64,000 nt of DNA from Anaerosolibacter sp. (GTDB taxonomy: Bacteria; Bacillota; Clostridia; Peptostreptococcales; Thermotaleaceae): the NCBI RefSeq assembly GCF_029240175.1, contig NZ_JARBTM010000002.1, positions 1 to 64,000 of the forward strand, given 5' to 3'. The notes below the pieces were generated by a model. The model was not told where the DNA came from and did not search any database. It saw only the letters and a program-made list of their open reading frames with translations. Positions 52,212 through 61,731 of this stretch are shown here, one piece after another; position 1 is the first letter of the stretch; each line of letters begins with the position of its first letter. A program made the position numbers and the translations under genes.

Positions 52212-53672
52212 ATGAAAGGCATAAAAAGTAAACTATGGTTTGCAATTTCATCATTGGTCGTCGCCATTTTGATTATCATATGGCTGTTTCAAGTAGGGTT
52301 CCTAAACGAATTCTATATTCATGAACGAAAAAATGTTCTATCCAATGAAGCGCAAAAATTGAGTACCCTTCTATTAGAATCAGACCAGCAAAACATGATT
52401 TCAGAGAAGGTAATCGAAGAAATCGAGGCATTTACATCTTCTGTGAATGCCAGGATAATTATTCTTGATCAAGGGGGAGAGACTCAGTTTTTTAATATCC
52501 TAGATAGATATTTTTTGAAAGCAGGGGAATTTAATCGTCCACAAGCTAGATCTATCGGACCTCTATTAGGAGATAAAGAAATAGCTGTGCACCTGGCGAA
52601 GAATCAACCCTTCACCGTGGTGAAAAAGAGACCACAAAGCCATGATGCTTCTATCTTTGTAGGGATGCCCGTGATGCGTGAAAATAAAAAAGTCGCGGAT
52701 ATTATTATTACTTCTCCTTTGGCACCCATCGAAGAAACCATATCAATTCTCAAGAAACAGTTGACCTATGTGTCGATTTTTTCCTTGGGGATTGGAACAT
52801 TGCTGGCATTATATCTAGCAAGGGTTTTTTCAAAGCCTATTTTGAACATCATCGATGCATCAAAGGAAATCGCGAAGGGTAATTTTAATGCTAAAGTAAG
52901 CCATACGTCAGACGATGAGATCGGGATACTGGGTGAAACCATCAATGACATGGCGAAACAATTGGATCGCATCGAACAGTTGCGAAAGGAATTTATCGCC
53001 AACATATCCCATGAGTTGAAGACACCTATTAGTTTGATCAAAGCCTATGCAGAGCTGGTGAAGGAAGTTGAAGGTATCGACGTGGATGATAAAAATCAGT
53101 ATTTGCAGGTAATTACCGAAGAATCTGATAGATTAAACAATATGATCGAAGATATCTTGTATTTATCGAAAATGCAGGCTGGGTTTTCAAATCTGGTATA
53201 TGATCAAATTTCCTTGAATGATTTGCTATATGGAGTAGTTGAGAAGCTAAGCTATTTTGCACAGAATAGAAACATCGAAATTACTGTGGAAACCCATGAA
53301 GAAAACATTCTTATTTATGGGGACAAAGATAAAATATATCAGGTGCTTTATAACATTATCAACAATGCCATTCAGCATTCCTATGAAAATACAAAAATAT
53401 GGATTAGAACCCAGCTGACCGACCATGGACTTCGAATAGAAGTCATTGATAATGGAAAGGGAATTGCTGAGGAAGATTTACCCTATATTTGGGACCGATT
53501 TTATAAAATTGATAAGTCCGGAAAAAGAAATGACAGTGGTACGGGTTTAGGCATGGCTATCGTAAAGAACATCTTAGAGGCACATCATATGAGGTATGGT
53601 GTAGAAAGTCAGCTTCATAAGGGAACAAAGGTTTGGATTGAGATGGAATTAAAAAAAGAATCAAGCCATTAG
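52212..53672 (+). CDS. Sensor histidine kinase, EnvZ/HAMP type
   Basis: 486 residues. Two membrane helices (~9-27 and ~185-203) around an extracytoplasmic sensing domain of ~155 residues, HAMP (~204-256), HisKA with His267 (ANISHELKTP), HATPase (NIINNAIQHS, DNGKGIAEE, GTGLGMAIVK). Pairs with the OmpR regulator. The signal is not known. Confidence 0.92.
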   Translation: MKGIKSKLWFAISSLVVAILIIIWLFQVGFLNEFYIHERKNVLSNEAQKLSTLLLESDQQNMISEKVIEEIEAFTSSVNARIIILDQGGETQFFNILDRYFLKAGEFNRPQARSIGPLLGDKEIAVHLAKNQPFTVVKKRPQSHDASIFVGMPVMRENKKVADIIITSPLAPIEETISILKKQLTYVSIFSLGIGTLLALYLARVFSKPILNIIDASKEIAKGNFNAKVSHTSDDEIGILGETINDMAKQLDRIEQLRKEFIANISHELKTPISLIKAYAELVKEVEGIDVDDKNQYLQVITEESDRLNNMIEDILYLSKMQAGFSNLVYDQISLNDLLYGVVEKLSYFAQNRNIEITVETHEENILIYGDKDKIYQVLYNIINNAIQHSYENTKIWIRTQLTDHGLRIEVIDNGKGIAEEDLPYIWDRFYKIDKSGKRNDSGTGLGMAIVKNILEAHHMRYGVESQLHKGTKVWIEMELKKESSH

Positions 53673-53718
53673 AAAGAGGGGGACTAAGGAACTAATAAAC
53701 CATATCTGTAACTTATCA

Positions 53719-53752
53719 AAAACCGTCCATGAAATATAGTCATAGACGGTTT
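53719..53752 (+). terminator. Hairpin terminator after the two-component operon
   Basis: AAACCGTC/GACGGTTT with an inner ATG/CAT pairing, ends in TTTAAAAA; a moderate terminator. Confidence 0.5.
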
Positions 53753-53840
53753 AAAAATGCCAGGGTTTTAAAATATATATTCAATTGCTGCAAATTTGAG
53801 ATATAATAGGTATAATTCAAAGAAAAGGATGTTGTAAAGC

Positions 53841-54716
53841 TTGAAAGAGATAATTTGTGCATATATTAGTGAATTAGCCATTAAGGCTATGTTATATGAA
53901 GTGTCTGCAACACCAAAGCCTGGCCTTGTAGACCGAAATAATGCTGGAGCCCATAAAGATATGGATTTCTTTACTTTTATGGCAAGTAGTGCGTCCTTAG
54001 GGCATACTTTTTTTCAATGTGCAATGGCAGGAATTAATTTTGACAATGAGGATTTTACTTTGTTGCTTGACATCTTACGGCCTATTGGGGTTGAGGGAGA
54101 AAAAAGAATGTTTGAAGCAACCAAGGGGGTAAATACTCATAAAGGATTAATTTTTTCTTTAGGGATTATTTCAGCAGCAGCAGGGACTTTGTATAGGAAG
54201 AATGGGGAAGTGAAGATAAACTCTGAGAATACTTGTCAGAGAGTGATGGAAATTTCAAAAGGAGTTTCTATCAGAGAACTCAATACACAAAATGTTAAGG
54301 AAAAATATACTTATGGCGAGAAATTATATAAAAGGTATGGGACAAAAGGAATTAGAGGGGAAGTAGAGTCCGGTTTCTTTACTGCTAGAAAGTATGGGTT
54401 ACCGATATTGGAGAAACTTGATGCGGAGCAAAAAGGAAGCTTGAACGATCGGTTGATACAAGTGTTGCTGCATTTGATGACGGTGACAGAGGATAGTAAT
54501 GTTCTTGGAAGACATGACATAGATACCCTCCATTATGTACAGCAGACAGCACGAGAAGTGCTGGCCCTTGGAGGAATATTTACTGTCGAAGGTAGAAAAA
54601 AGCTGTACGAGTTAGATGACGTATTTATTCATAGGAATATTAGCCCTGGCGGTTGCGCTGACTTACTTGCAGTGGTTATAATGTTATATTCTTTGGAAAA
54701 GCCTAAAAAATTTTAG
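53841..54716 (+). CDS. citG: Triphosphoribosyl-dephospho-CoA synthase
   Basis: 291 residues. ATPKPGLVDRNNAGAHKDMDFFTF is the CitG/MdcB family signature (shown in part), with IRGEVESGFFTA and NISPGGCADLLA. Makes the prosthetic-group precursor of citrate lyase from dephospho-CoA and ATP. TTG 53841 after AAGGATG. It lies 100 bp before the operator and citC, so it may have its own promoter. Confidence 0.92.
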   Translation: MKEIICAYISELAIKAMLYEVSATPKPGLVDRNNAGAHKDMDFFTFMASSASLGHTFFQCAMAGINFDNEDFTLLLDILRPIGVEGEKRMFEATKGVNTHKGLIFSLGIISAAAGTLYRKNGEVKINSENTCQRVMEISKGVSIRELNTQNVKEKYTYGEKLYKRYGTKGIRGEVESGFFTARKYGLPILEKLDAEQKGSLNDRLIQVLLHLMTVTEDSNVLGRHDIDTLHYVQQTAREVLALGGIFTVEGRKKLYELDDVFIHRNISPGGCADLLAVVIMLYSLEKPKKF

Positions 54717-54773
54717 GTTTTTTTCATATTTTTGGAAGGAATTTTAATGAATTAGACGAATATAAATAATTGT

Positions 54774-54789
54774 ATACGGGATACCGTAT
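54774..54789. promoter_or_regulatory. GntR operator, citC-side copy
   Basis: ATACGGGATACCGTAT, 6-bp inverted arms around a GATA centre, 30 bp upstream of citC. Same motif as at 59984 and 60037. Confidence 0.75.
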
Positions 54790-54818
54790 CACATTTTATT
54801 ATAAGGAGCTAATAAAAA

Positions 54819-55865
54819 ATGGAGTTTGAACATTTTACAGAATATCGCATTAGCCTAAATAATAAAAAAGAAGTGGAGAACATAAAGGCTTTTCTAGCAC
54901 TACATGGACTCCAGTTAGATAGTGACGTTGAATATACTGTAGGCGTTTTTGATGGTGAGCGACTGGTTGCCACGGGATCTATATGTGGAAAAGTATTGAA
55001 ATGTATTGCTGTTGATAAGGAATATCAAGGCTTAGGAATCGCAAATAAACTTGTCTCCCATTTAATCCACGAAGAATATCAAAGGGGCAACACCCATTTA
55101 TTTATTTTTACAAAGCCTGAGAACTATACGATGTTCTATGAACTTGGGTTCCATAAGATTGCAGAGGTACCCAATAGCGTAATGCTAATGGAAAATCATC
55201 CTGCTGGTATAAAAAATTTTATAGAGGAAATCAAGAAGCAAAATAAGTCTGGACAGAAAATTTCTGCGGTTATCATGAATTGCAATCCCTTTACATTAGG
55301 ACACCTATACTTGATCGAAAAGGCAGCCAGGGAAAGCGATATTCTTCATATATTTGTTGTATGGGAGGAACGATCAAGTTTTCCTGCAGAGGTAAGGTAT
55401 CGGCTGATTGAGGAGGGAACGAAGCATTTGTCCAATATAGTACTACATAAAGGAAAGGATTACATTATATCCTCCGCTACTTTTCCAACCTATTTTATCA
55501 AGGAATATCAGCGTGTAGTAGAAATCCATGCATCACTGGATCTAGAAATTTTTCGTTCATATATTGCACCAGCCCTAGGAATTACCAAACGATTTATTGG
55601 AGAAGAGCCCTATTGCCCTGTAACTCGTACCTACAATCGCATCATGAAAGAATACTTACCCCAAAAGGGCATTGAAGTTGTTGAAATTCCACGACTGCAT
55701 AGGGGAGAAAATGCAATTAGTGCATCTCTGGTAAGAAGGTACATTCGAGAGGGAGACGTTGATAAAACGCAACGTTTCGTTCCTAAGACCACGTATGAAT
55801 TCTTAACATCGGTTGAGGCAGAGCCAATTATTGAAATGATACAGCGGGACGATCATAGACATTAA
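54819..55865 (+). CDS. citC: Citrate [pro-3S]-lyase ligase
   Basis: 348 residues. N-terminal GNAT-like acetyltransferase fold (~15-130, QGLGIANKLV) and a C-terminal nucleotidyl-transferase part with the HxGH-like NPFTLGHLYL (~152). Acetylates the prosthetic group of CitD, activating the lyase with ATP and acetate. Opens the citCDEFX run; AAGGAG precedes ATG. Confidence 0.94.
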   Translation: MEFEHFTEYRISLNNKKEVENIKAFLALHGLQLDSDVEYTVGVFDGERLVATGSICGKVLKCIAVDKEYQGLGIANKLVSHLIHEEYQRGNTHLFIFTKPENYTMFYELGFHKIAEVPNSVMLMENHPAGIKNFIEEIKKQNKSGQKISAVIMNCNPFTLGHLYLIEKAARESDILHIFVVWEERSSFPAEVRYRLIEEGTKHLSNIVLHKGKDYIISSATFPTYFIKEYQRVVEIHASLDLEIFRSYIAPALGITKRFIGEEPYCPVTRTYNRIMKEYLPQKGIEVVEIPRLHRGENAISASLVRRYIREGDVDKTQRFVPKTTYEFLTSVEAEPIIEMIQRDDHRH

Positions 55866-55882
55866 AAAAAGGAGGTGGGTTT

Positions 55883-56179
55883 ATGGAAATTGTGAAGGTT
55901 GGAATGGCTGGTACCATGGAGTCGAGTGATGCAATTGTTACAATCGAACCAAATACCGATTCGGGTATACAGATTTACTTACAAAGCTCTGTAGAAAAAC
56001 AGTTTGGTAATCAAATTCGAAGTGTTATTACAGAAACCCTTCGTGCATTGGACGTAGATCACGGGATTGTACGTGTGAATGATAAAGGGGCATTGGATTG
56101 TGTGATAAGAGCAAGGGTACAGACCGCAGTACTTCGAGCTTCTGATGGAGGACAGTTTAATTGGAAGGAGGAAGACTAA
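55883..56179 (+). CDS. citD: Citrate lyase acyl carrier protein (gamma subunit)
   Basis: 98 residues. AGTMESSDAIVTIEP carries the Ser (~14) that holds the phosphoribosyl-dephospho-CoA group. AAAAAAGGAGGTGG precedes ATG. The stop overlaps citE start (TAATG). Confidence 0.94.
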   Translation: MEIVKVGMAGTMESSDAIVTIEPNTDSGIQIYLQSSVEKQFGNQIRSVITETLRALDVDHGIVRVNDKGALDCVIRARVQTAVLRASDGGQFNWKEED

Positions 56180-57081
56180 TGGGTAAGCTCAGAAGGACGA
56201 TGATGTATGTGCCTGGGAATAATCCTGGGATGATCAAGGACGCCCATATTTTTGGATCAGATTCCATCATGTTTGATCTAGAAGATTCTGTATCAGTGAA
56301 GGAGAAAGATGCAGCCAGATTTTTAGTTTATAATGCACTAAAAACCATTGATTATGAAGGCGTAGAAACCGTTGTGAGAGTAAATGGTCTAGATACACCT
56401 TATGGGAAAGAAGATTTTGAAGCGATTGTGAGAGCCAAGCCTAATATTATACGATTGCCAAAGACTGAAAAGCCAGAAGATGTACTGGAAGCAGATAAGT
56501 TAATATCAAAGATTGAAGATGAAGCGGGAATCCCCAGTGGTACTGTGAAGTTGATGGCGGCGATAGAAAGTGCGCTGGGTATCATAAATTCTTATGAAAT
56601 CGCAAAGGCTAGTCCGAGGCTAGTTGCCATTGCCATCGGTGCAGAAGACTTTGTTACAGATATGAAAACAACGCGATCCTTAGATGGGGTAGAGATATTG
56701 GTAGCAAGGAGTCAAGTACTGCTGGCAGCAAGGGCGGCAGGTATTTATGCCTTAGATACAGTATTTTCAGATGTTAATGATGAAGAAGGATTTATAAACG
56801 AGGTTAAACTGGCTAAACAGTTAGGGTTTGATGGGAAATCAGTTATCAATCCAAGGCAGATCGAACCTGTGCATCAAATATATACACCGACCCAGAATGA
56901 GATTGAAAAATCCATCCGGGTATTGGAAGCCATAGAAGAAGCAGAGCGAAAAGGATCAGGAGTAATCTCTCTTGACGGTAAAATGATCGATGGACCGATT
57001 GTAGACCGGGCAAGACGCGTAATTGATCTAGCCATTGTTACAGGTGTATATGTGGAAGAGGAGGGTGAAGGAATTGCTTAA
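56179..57081 (+). CDS. citE: Citrate lyase beta subunit (citryl-ACP lyase)
   Basis: 300 residues. RRTMMYVPGNNPGMIKDA start, FDLEDSVSVKEKDAAR with metal-binding acids, and AIGAEDFVTDM. Cleaves citryl-ACP to oxaloacetate and acetyl-ACP. The ATG 56179 overlaps citD and has AAGGAGGAAG upstream. Confidence 0.94.
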   Translation: MGKLRRTMMYVPGNNPGMIKDAHIFGSDSIMFDLEDSVSVKEKDAARFLVYNALKTIDYEGVETVVRVNGLDTPYGKEDFEAIVRAKPNIIRLPKTEKPEDVLEADKLISKIEDEAGIPSGTVKLMAAIESALGIINSYEIAKASPRLVAIAIGAEDFVTDMKTTRSLDGVEILVARSQVLLAARAAGIYALDTVFSDVNDEEGFINEVKLAKQLGFDGKSVINPRQIEPVHQIYTPTQNEIEKSIRVLEAIEEAERKGSGVISLDGKMIDGPIVDRARRVIDLAIVTGVYVEEEGEGIA

Positions 57082-58615
57082 GAATGCTTTAGGCAGAGAA
57101 ATACCAGAAAAAATTGATGGTATAGGCGAGCTAAAGCTGTATCAGGGGCCTTTTGAGTATGAACCGAGCGGACGAAGGTTCGGCAGAAAGATATCAAAGG
57201 TTTTGCCTGGACAGAGTAAACTCCTGAATAGTTTAGAGAATGTTATAAATGAAATTGGAATGAAAGATGGAATGACCATCTCGTTTCATCATCATTTTCG
57301 AGATGGTGACTATATTGTAAATATGGTTATTGATATGCTTGCAAAGAGAGGAATCAAAGACTTACGATTGGCATCAAGCTCCTTGTCAAATATACACGAG
57401 CCACTGATAGAACACATCAAGAATGGCGTGATTACAAGGATAGAAACCAGTGGACTTCGAGGGCCGTTGGCAGATGAAATTTCTAATGGACTAATGGATA
57501 TTCCAGTGATTATACGATCCCATGGAGGGAGAGCCCGGGCCATTGAAGCGGGAGAACTAGCCATTGATGTGGCATTTTTAGGGGTACCTTCCAGTGATGC
57601 CTATGGGAATGCAAATGGATATGAGGGAAAGTCAATTTGCGGATCGCTGGGCTATGCAAAGGTAGATGCCCAATTTGCGGATACCGTAGTACTCATAACC
57701 GATAATCTAGTTGATTATCCGAATGTTCCTGCCAGCATTCATCAAACAGACGTAGATTATGTGGTTCAAGTAGATGCTATAGGAAATCCAAAAGGGATTG
57801 TATCAGGAGCAACCCGTTATACAAGGAACCCCAGAGAATTGCTTATCGCCAAATATGGAGCTCAGGTTATCGAAACATCAGGTTATTTTATTGATGGATT
57901 CTCTATGCAAAGCGGATCTGGCGGGGCTTCCTTGGCAGTAGCAAGATTTTTAAAGGATAAGATGATTGAGAAAAATATTAAAGCCCAGTTTATTCTAGGT
58001 GGAATCACTGGGCAATATGTAGAAATGCTTAAAGAAAATCTTGTGGAAAAACTATATGATACCCAAAGTTTTGATCTGATTGCTGCCCGATCTATTGGGG
58101 AGAATGCAAGTCACTATGAAATCGACGCGTCTTTCTATGCCAATCCTCATAACAAAGGGTGTGCAGTAAATCAATTGGATATTGTAATTCTAAGTGCCCT
58201 AGAGGTGGATACCCAGTTTAATGTAAATGTTATCACTGGGTCAGATGGTGTTATAAGAGGGGCTTCAGGAGGTCACTGCGATACTGCAGCTGGGGCGAAG
58301 CTTACGATGGTGGTAGCGCCACTTATACGAGGAAGAATACCCACAATATTGGATCGTGTAAATACAGTAATTACCCCAGGAAATACTATAGATGTGCTTG
58401 TTACAGACCGTGGAATAGCTATAAACCCTTTAAGAAAGGATTTGTTGGATCGCTTCAAAAATACAAAGCTGCCTCTCTTTTCCATAGAAGAATTAAAGGA
58501 AAAAGCAGAGCAATTAACTGGAAAACCTGAGCCTATCGAATTTGGGGAAAAAATTGTGGGACTTGTTGAATATAGGGATGGCACCATTATTGATGTGATT
58601 CGACAAGTAAAGTAG
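57074..58615 (+). CDS. citF: Citrate lyase alpha subunit (citrate:acetyl-ACP transferase)
   Basis: 513 residues: KNALGREIPEKIDG opening, FHHHFRDGD, and QSGSGGASLAVARFL typical of CitF/CoA-transferase fold. Swaps acetyl for citryl on the ACP. I place the start at TTG 57074 with GGAGGG 8 nt upstream, within the end of citE; this matches the family N-terminus, and the frame upstream of it only overlaps citE. Confidence 0.93.
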   Translation: MLKNALGREIPEKIDGIGELKLYQGPFEYEPSGRRFGRKISKVLPGQSKLLNSLENVINEIGMKDGMTISFHHHFRDGDYIVNMVIDMLAKRGIKDLRLASSSLSNIHEPLIEHIKNGVITRIETSGLRGPLADEISNGLMDIPVIIRSHGGRARAIEAGELAIDVAFLGVPSSDAYGNANGYEGKSICGSLGYAKVDAQFADTVVLITDNLVDYPNVPASIHQTDVDYVVQVDAIGNPKGIVSGATRYTRNPRELLIAKYGAQVIETSGYFIDGFSMQSGSGGASLAVARFLKDKMIEKNIKAQFILGGITGQYVEMLKENLVEKLYDTQSFDLIAARSIGENASHYEIDASFYANPHNKGCAVNQLDIVILSALEVDTQFNVNVITGSDGVIRGASGGHCDTAAGAKLTMVVAPLIRGRIPTILDRVNTVITPGNTIDVLVTDRGIAINPLRKDLLDRFKNTKLPLFSIEELKEKAEQLTGKPEPIEFGEKIVGLVEYRDGTIIDVIRQVK

Positions 58616-58629
58616 AGAGGATAACGGCT

Positions 58630-59151
58630 ATGAATGACTCAGATGATGTGTTGCAAATGATATTATCTGCTAGGGAATTACGGGCAAATAGACAAAAAGA
58701 TTTTCTAGAAAGATTTGGACATTCGTTGGTGTGCTTTACGCTAAATATTCCTGGACCTGATAAAAATGCTGTGTTATATGAGCACATTCATCAAGAAGGA
58801 CTAAGTCATTTCCTCCAGTTGCTGCAGGAAAAAAAAGTATCTGTTATTCACTGGGAAGTGGAACAGAGTATCCTTGGAATGGAAGGATATATCAGTGTAG
58901 ATTTAGACAGTGCCCTTCTAAAGAGAATGACAATAGAGATTGAGGATAAGCATCCATTGGGGAGGATCTTTGATTTTGATGTGTTTGGGCCTGACAGTAG
59001 TGTATGGAATCGTACTTCCCTAGGCAAAGAAAGAAGAAAATGTTTATTATGTGAAGACACTGCGATTCTATGTGCTCGTAGTAGAAGACATTCATTAGAG
59101 AATTTGATGAACAAAATACACAATATGGGAAAAGCTTATTTCAACAGATAA
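58630..59151 (+). CDS. citX: Apo-citrate lyase phosphoribosyl-dephospho-CoA transferase
   Basis: 173 residues. GPDSSVWNRTSLGKERRKCL and CARSRRHSLENLM are the CitX signature. Transfers the prosthetic group onto CitD. AGAGAGGATAACGGCT precedes ATG. Last gene of the citC run. Confidence 0.93.
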   Translation: MNDSDDVLQMILSARELRANRQKDFLERFGHSLVCFTLNIPGPDKNAVLYEHIHQEGLSHFLQLLQEKKVSVIHWEVEQSILGMEGYISVDLDSALLKRMTIEIEDKHPLGRIFDFDVFGPDSSVWNRTSLGKERRKCLLCEDTAILCARSRRHSLENLMNKIHNMGKAYFNR

Positions 59152-59250
59152 CATGAAAAAGGATGTTCGTTATACCTGCTCCTGATTGGCGGTGTTAAAA
59201 ATTTGAATCGAGAAGGAATTTAGAAAATTTAGAAGAATATATATACAAGG

Positions 59251-59266
59251 ATACGGGATACCAAAA
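59251..59266. promoter_or_regulatory. GntR half-operator upstream of its own gene
   Basis: ATACGGGATACC matches the operator's left arm and centre but the right arm is lost (AAAA). 18 bp before the gntR start, so autoregulation may be weak. Confidence 0.5.
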
Positions 59267-59283
59267 ACAGTAGGGGTGATAAT

Positions 59284-59949
59284 ATGGATCAATATTTTGG
59301 AGCAGTAAACATCGCAAACGTAAAACCCATTCGTGATATCGTTTATGAAAATTTGAGAAAAGCTATTATGGATGGCAAGCTTCAGCCTGGAGAAAGAATT
59401 GTAGAGAAGGATTATGCAGAAAAGATGAATATTAGCCGTACGCCTATCAGGGAGGCACTACGGAAATTAGAAATAGAAGGACTTGTACAATATATCCCAA
59501 GAAAAGGCGTAGTGGTAAATGGATTTAATCACGAGGATATTGTAGAAATCTATGCAATTCGAAAGGCCCTTGAAGGATTAGCAATGAAATATGTTATACA
59601 GAAGATTACAGAGGAAGAGATAGGCAAACTGAAAAAGCTCACGGATTGTATGGAATCTTCCAATGCAGCTGGAGATTATGAAAGTCTGTTTAATACTTGT
59701 AAGGAATTCAATGAAGTTATTCTTAGTGCGAGCAGAATGCCTAAGATTACAGGTTTAATCAATACAATGCAGGAATATCTAGAGCGATTTAGAAGAATCA
59801 CCATGTCAAAACGTACTAGAAGAGAAAGTGCTATTCAAGAACACAAAGCAATTCTCCAAGCAATTATTGATAGGGATGCAGAGAGAGCGGAGCGATTGGT
59901 TTATGAACATTTAGACGCTTCTGAAAAAGTATTTTTTGAAGGTTTATAA
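59284..59949 (+). CDS. GntR-family (FCD) transcriptional regulator of citrate genes
   Basis: 221 residues. GntR winged helix (~15-80: LQPGERIVEKDYAEKMNISRTPIREALRKLE, shown by its core SRTPIREAL) and the all-helical FCD effector domain (~90-215). FCD members bind carboxylates. Flanked by citX and tctC and by four copies of the same palindrome, so it very probably controls both operons in response to citrate or a related acid. Confidence 0.92.
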   Translation: MDQYFGAVNIANVKPIRDIVYENLRKAIMDGKLQPGERIVEKDYAEKMNISRTPIREALRKLEIEGLVQYIPRKGVVVNGFNHEDIVEIYAIRKALEGLAMKYVIQKITEEEIGKLKKLTDCMESSNAAGDYESLFNTCKEFNEVILSASRMPKITGLINTMQEYLERFRRITMSKRTRRESAIQEHKAILQAIIDRDAERAERLVYEHLDASEKVFFEGL

Positions 59950-59951
59950 GG

Positions 59952-59976
59952 TGCTAATTAAAACAATTAGCATTTT
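59952..59976 (+). terminator. Short terminator after gntR
   Basis: TGCTAATT-AAAAC-AATTAGCA followed by TTTTAT. Confidence 0.6.
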
Positions 59977-59983
59977 ATGGAAA

Positions 59984-60006
59984 ATACGGGATACCGTACA
60001 CCGTAT
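59984..60006. promoter_or_regulatory. GntR operator O1 upstream of tctC
   Basis: ATACGGGATACCGTAC followed by ACCGTAT; thus one left arm and two alternative right arms. 53 bp (about five helical turns) before the next copy. Confidence 0.75.
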
Positions 60007-60036
60007 TTCAGGAAAAGGTTTTTCGGTTTTTGTTTA

Positions 60037-60059
60037 ATACGGGATACCGTACACCGTAT
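60037..60059. promoter_or_regulatory. GntR operator O2 upstream of tctC
   Basis: The same 23-bp sequence as O1. The pair on one face of the helix could allow looping or cooperative binding. Confidence 0.75.
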
Positions 60060-60137
60060 ATGAAATGTTTTTCATGTCTTAGTTTGATTAAAGGATCTAA
60101 GACAATGATAATAAAAAAGAAAGTGGGAGGGAGTAAA

Positions 60138-61163
60138 ATGAAAAAAACTAAGAAAGTATTGTTATTTGCTGTTTCAATGTTGGTAGTACTGTCATTGGTA
60201 TTAACAGGGTGTGGGGCAAAGCCAAGCAGCACCGCAGGTGGAGAGCAGGCTCCAGACTATCCGAAAAAAGCCATGGAGTTCATAGCACCAGCCGGAGCAG
60301 GAGGTGGATGGGATTTAACGATTCGTACTGTTGCTAAGACATTACAGGATGCTAAGCTGGTTTCAGTACCAATGCCTGTTACAAATAAGCCAGGAGGCGG
60401 CGGTGGCGTAAACCTCGCCTACATGCAAGAAAAGAAAGGCAGCGATTCTTTGATTTCTGTTTATTCGCCACCAATTCTATTAATCAATTTAAATGGTTCT
60501 ACGCCGCTTGGTTATAAGGATACAACACCATTGGCAAGATTAATCACAGATTATGGTGCATTTGCTGTAGCGAAGGACTCTAAATATCAATCTATTACTG
60601 AAGTTATGGAAGCTTTAAAAGCTGATCCAAAGAGCGTAAAGATCGGAGGAAACTCAGCGGCAGGAAGTATGGATCATGTTCAGTTCTTGATCATGGCAAA
60701 GGCAGCAGGTGTTGAGAAAATTAATGAGATCGATTATATTGCTTTCCAGGATGGTTCTGGAGCAGCGCAAGTAATGGGTGGACATATTGATTTGTTAACC
60801 ACAGGAATGAGTGATGTAAGGGCTTTAGCAGAAAGTGGTGAAATGAGAGTTCTTGCATCTACAGCAGAGAAAAGAATCGGTACTGGTGTACTAGCCGAAA
60901 TTCCTACATGTAAAGAGCAAGGTATCGATGAGACGTTTGAAAACTGGAGAGGTTTGTTTGGTGCCCCAGAAATGCCTGACTATGCAGTGAAATACTGGCA
61001 AGATACCCTTGCAAAAATGGTTGAAACACCTGAATGGCAAAAGGCGCGTGAAACAAATGGTTGGGACGATGCCTATATGAATAGTGATGAATTCGTAAAG
61101 TTCTTAGAAGAAACCAATGAACAGTACAAGACCATCCTCAGCGAAATTGGGATGTTAAAATAG
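60138..61163 (+). CDS. tctC: Tripartite tricarboxylate transporter substrate-binding lipoprotein
   Basis: 341 residues. Lipoprotein signal with LVLTGCGAK (Cys ~24); then the BUG/TctC fold: FIAPAGAGGGWDLTIR and PVTNKPGGGGGVNLAYM. Captures citrate or a related acid. ATG 60138 after GGGAGGGAG; 100 nt of leader follow O2. Confidence 0.93.
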   Translation: MKKTKKVLLFAVSMLVVLSLVLTGCGAKPSSTAGGEQAPDYPKKAMEFIAPAGAGGGWDLTIRTVAKTLQDAKLVSVPMPVTNKPGGGGGVNLAYMQEKKGSDSLISVYSPPILLINLNGSTPLGYKDTTPLARLITDYGAFAVAKDSKYQSITEVMEALKADPKSVKIGGNSAAGSMDHVQFLIMAKAAGVEKINEIDYIAFQDGSGAAQVMGGHIDLLTTGMSDVRALAESGEMRVLASTAEKRIGTGVLAEIPTCKEQGIDETFENWRGLFGAPEMPDYAVKYWQDTLAKMVETPEWQKARETNGWDDAYMNSDEFVKFLEETNEQYKTILSEIGMLK

Positions 61164-61240
61164 TAGCTAATCATAGTAGATGGGTAGAGGCTATGGCCAC
61201 AGCTTCTACCCATATCAATAGAAAAGTGAGGTGTGAATAA

Positions 61241-61708
61241 ATGAATTTATCGGCTTTAACTGCTGTACTAACGCTAGTTATAGGTATAATCTATAGTATT
61301 CAATCTTACAACTTGCCGAGGGCAACAATTGGGAGCCCTATGGCACCTGTTTACTTTCCCTTGGGATTGGGCGTGCTGATGGCAATATTTGGGATCATTT
61401 TATTGACGCAGTCTGTTAAAAGAGGCGATTTCAAAGGTATGGACAACAAGGAAAAGGGTCTCACATATACTGGAAAACTAATTGCTTATACCTGCTTTGT
61501 AAGCATTATCTACGCATTGATCTTTGAAGAAGCGGGTTTTGTTATTTCAACAATTTTATTCCTAGGATCTATACTCTTTGTAGTAAATGGAAAGGATCAG
61601 TGGAAAACAAATACCATTGTAGCCGTCTCGTTCAGTTTAGGCATTTATATCGTTTTTTCAAAGATGCTTGGAATTATACTACCACCACTGCCATTCCTTT
61701 ATATCTAA
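61241..61708 (+). CDS. tctB: Tripartite tricarboxylate transporter small membrane subunit
   Basis: 155 residues, four membrane helices (~8-25, 35-55, 88-105, 120-145). Weakly conserved family, assigned chiefly by position between tctC and tctA and by helix pattern. AAGTGAGGTGTG precedes ATG. Confidence 0.9.
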   Translation: MNLSALTAVLTLVIGIIYSIQSYNLPRATIGSPMAPVYFPLGLGVLMAIFGIILLTQSVKRGDFKGMDNKEKGLTYTGKLIAYTCFVSIIYALIFEEAGFVISTILFLGSILFVVNGKDQWKTNTIVAVSFSLGIYIVFSKMLGIILPPLPFLYI

Positions 61709-61731
61709 TAAAATGAAAACCAGGAGGTGAA

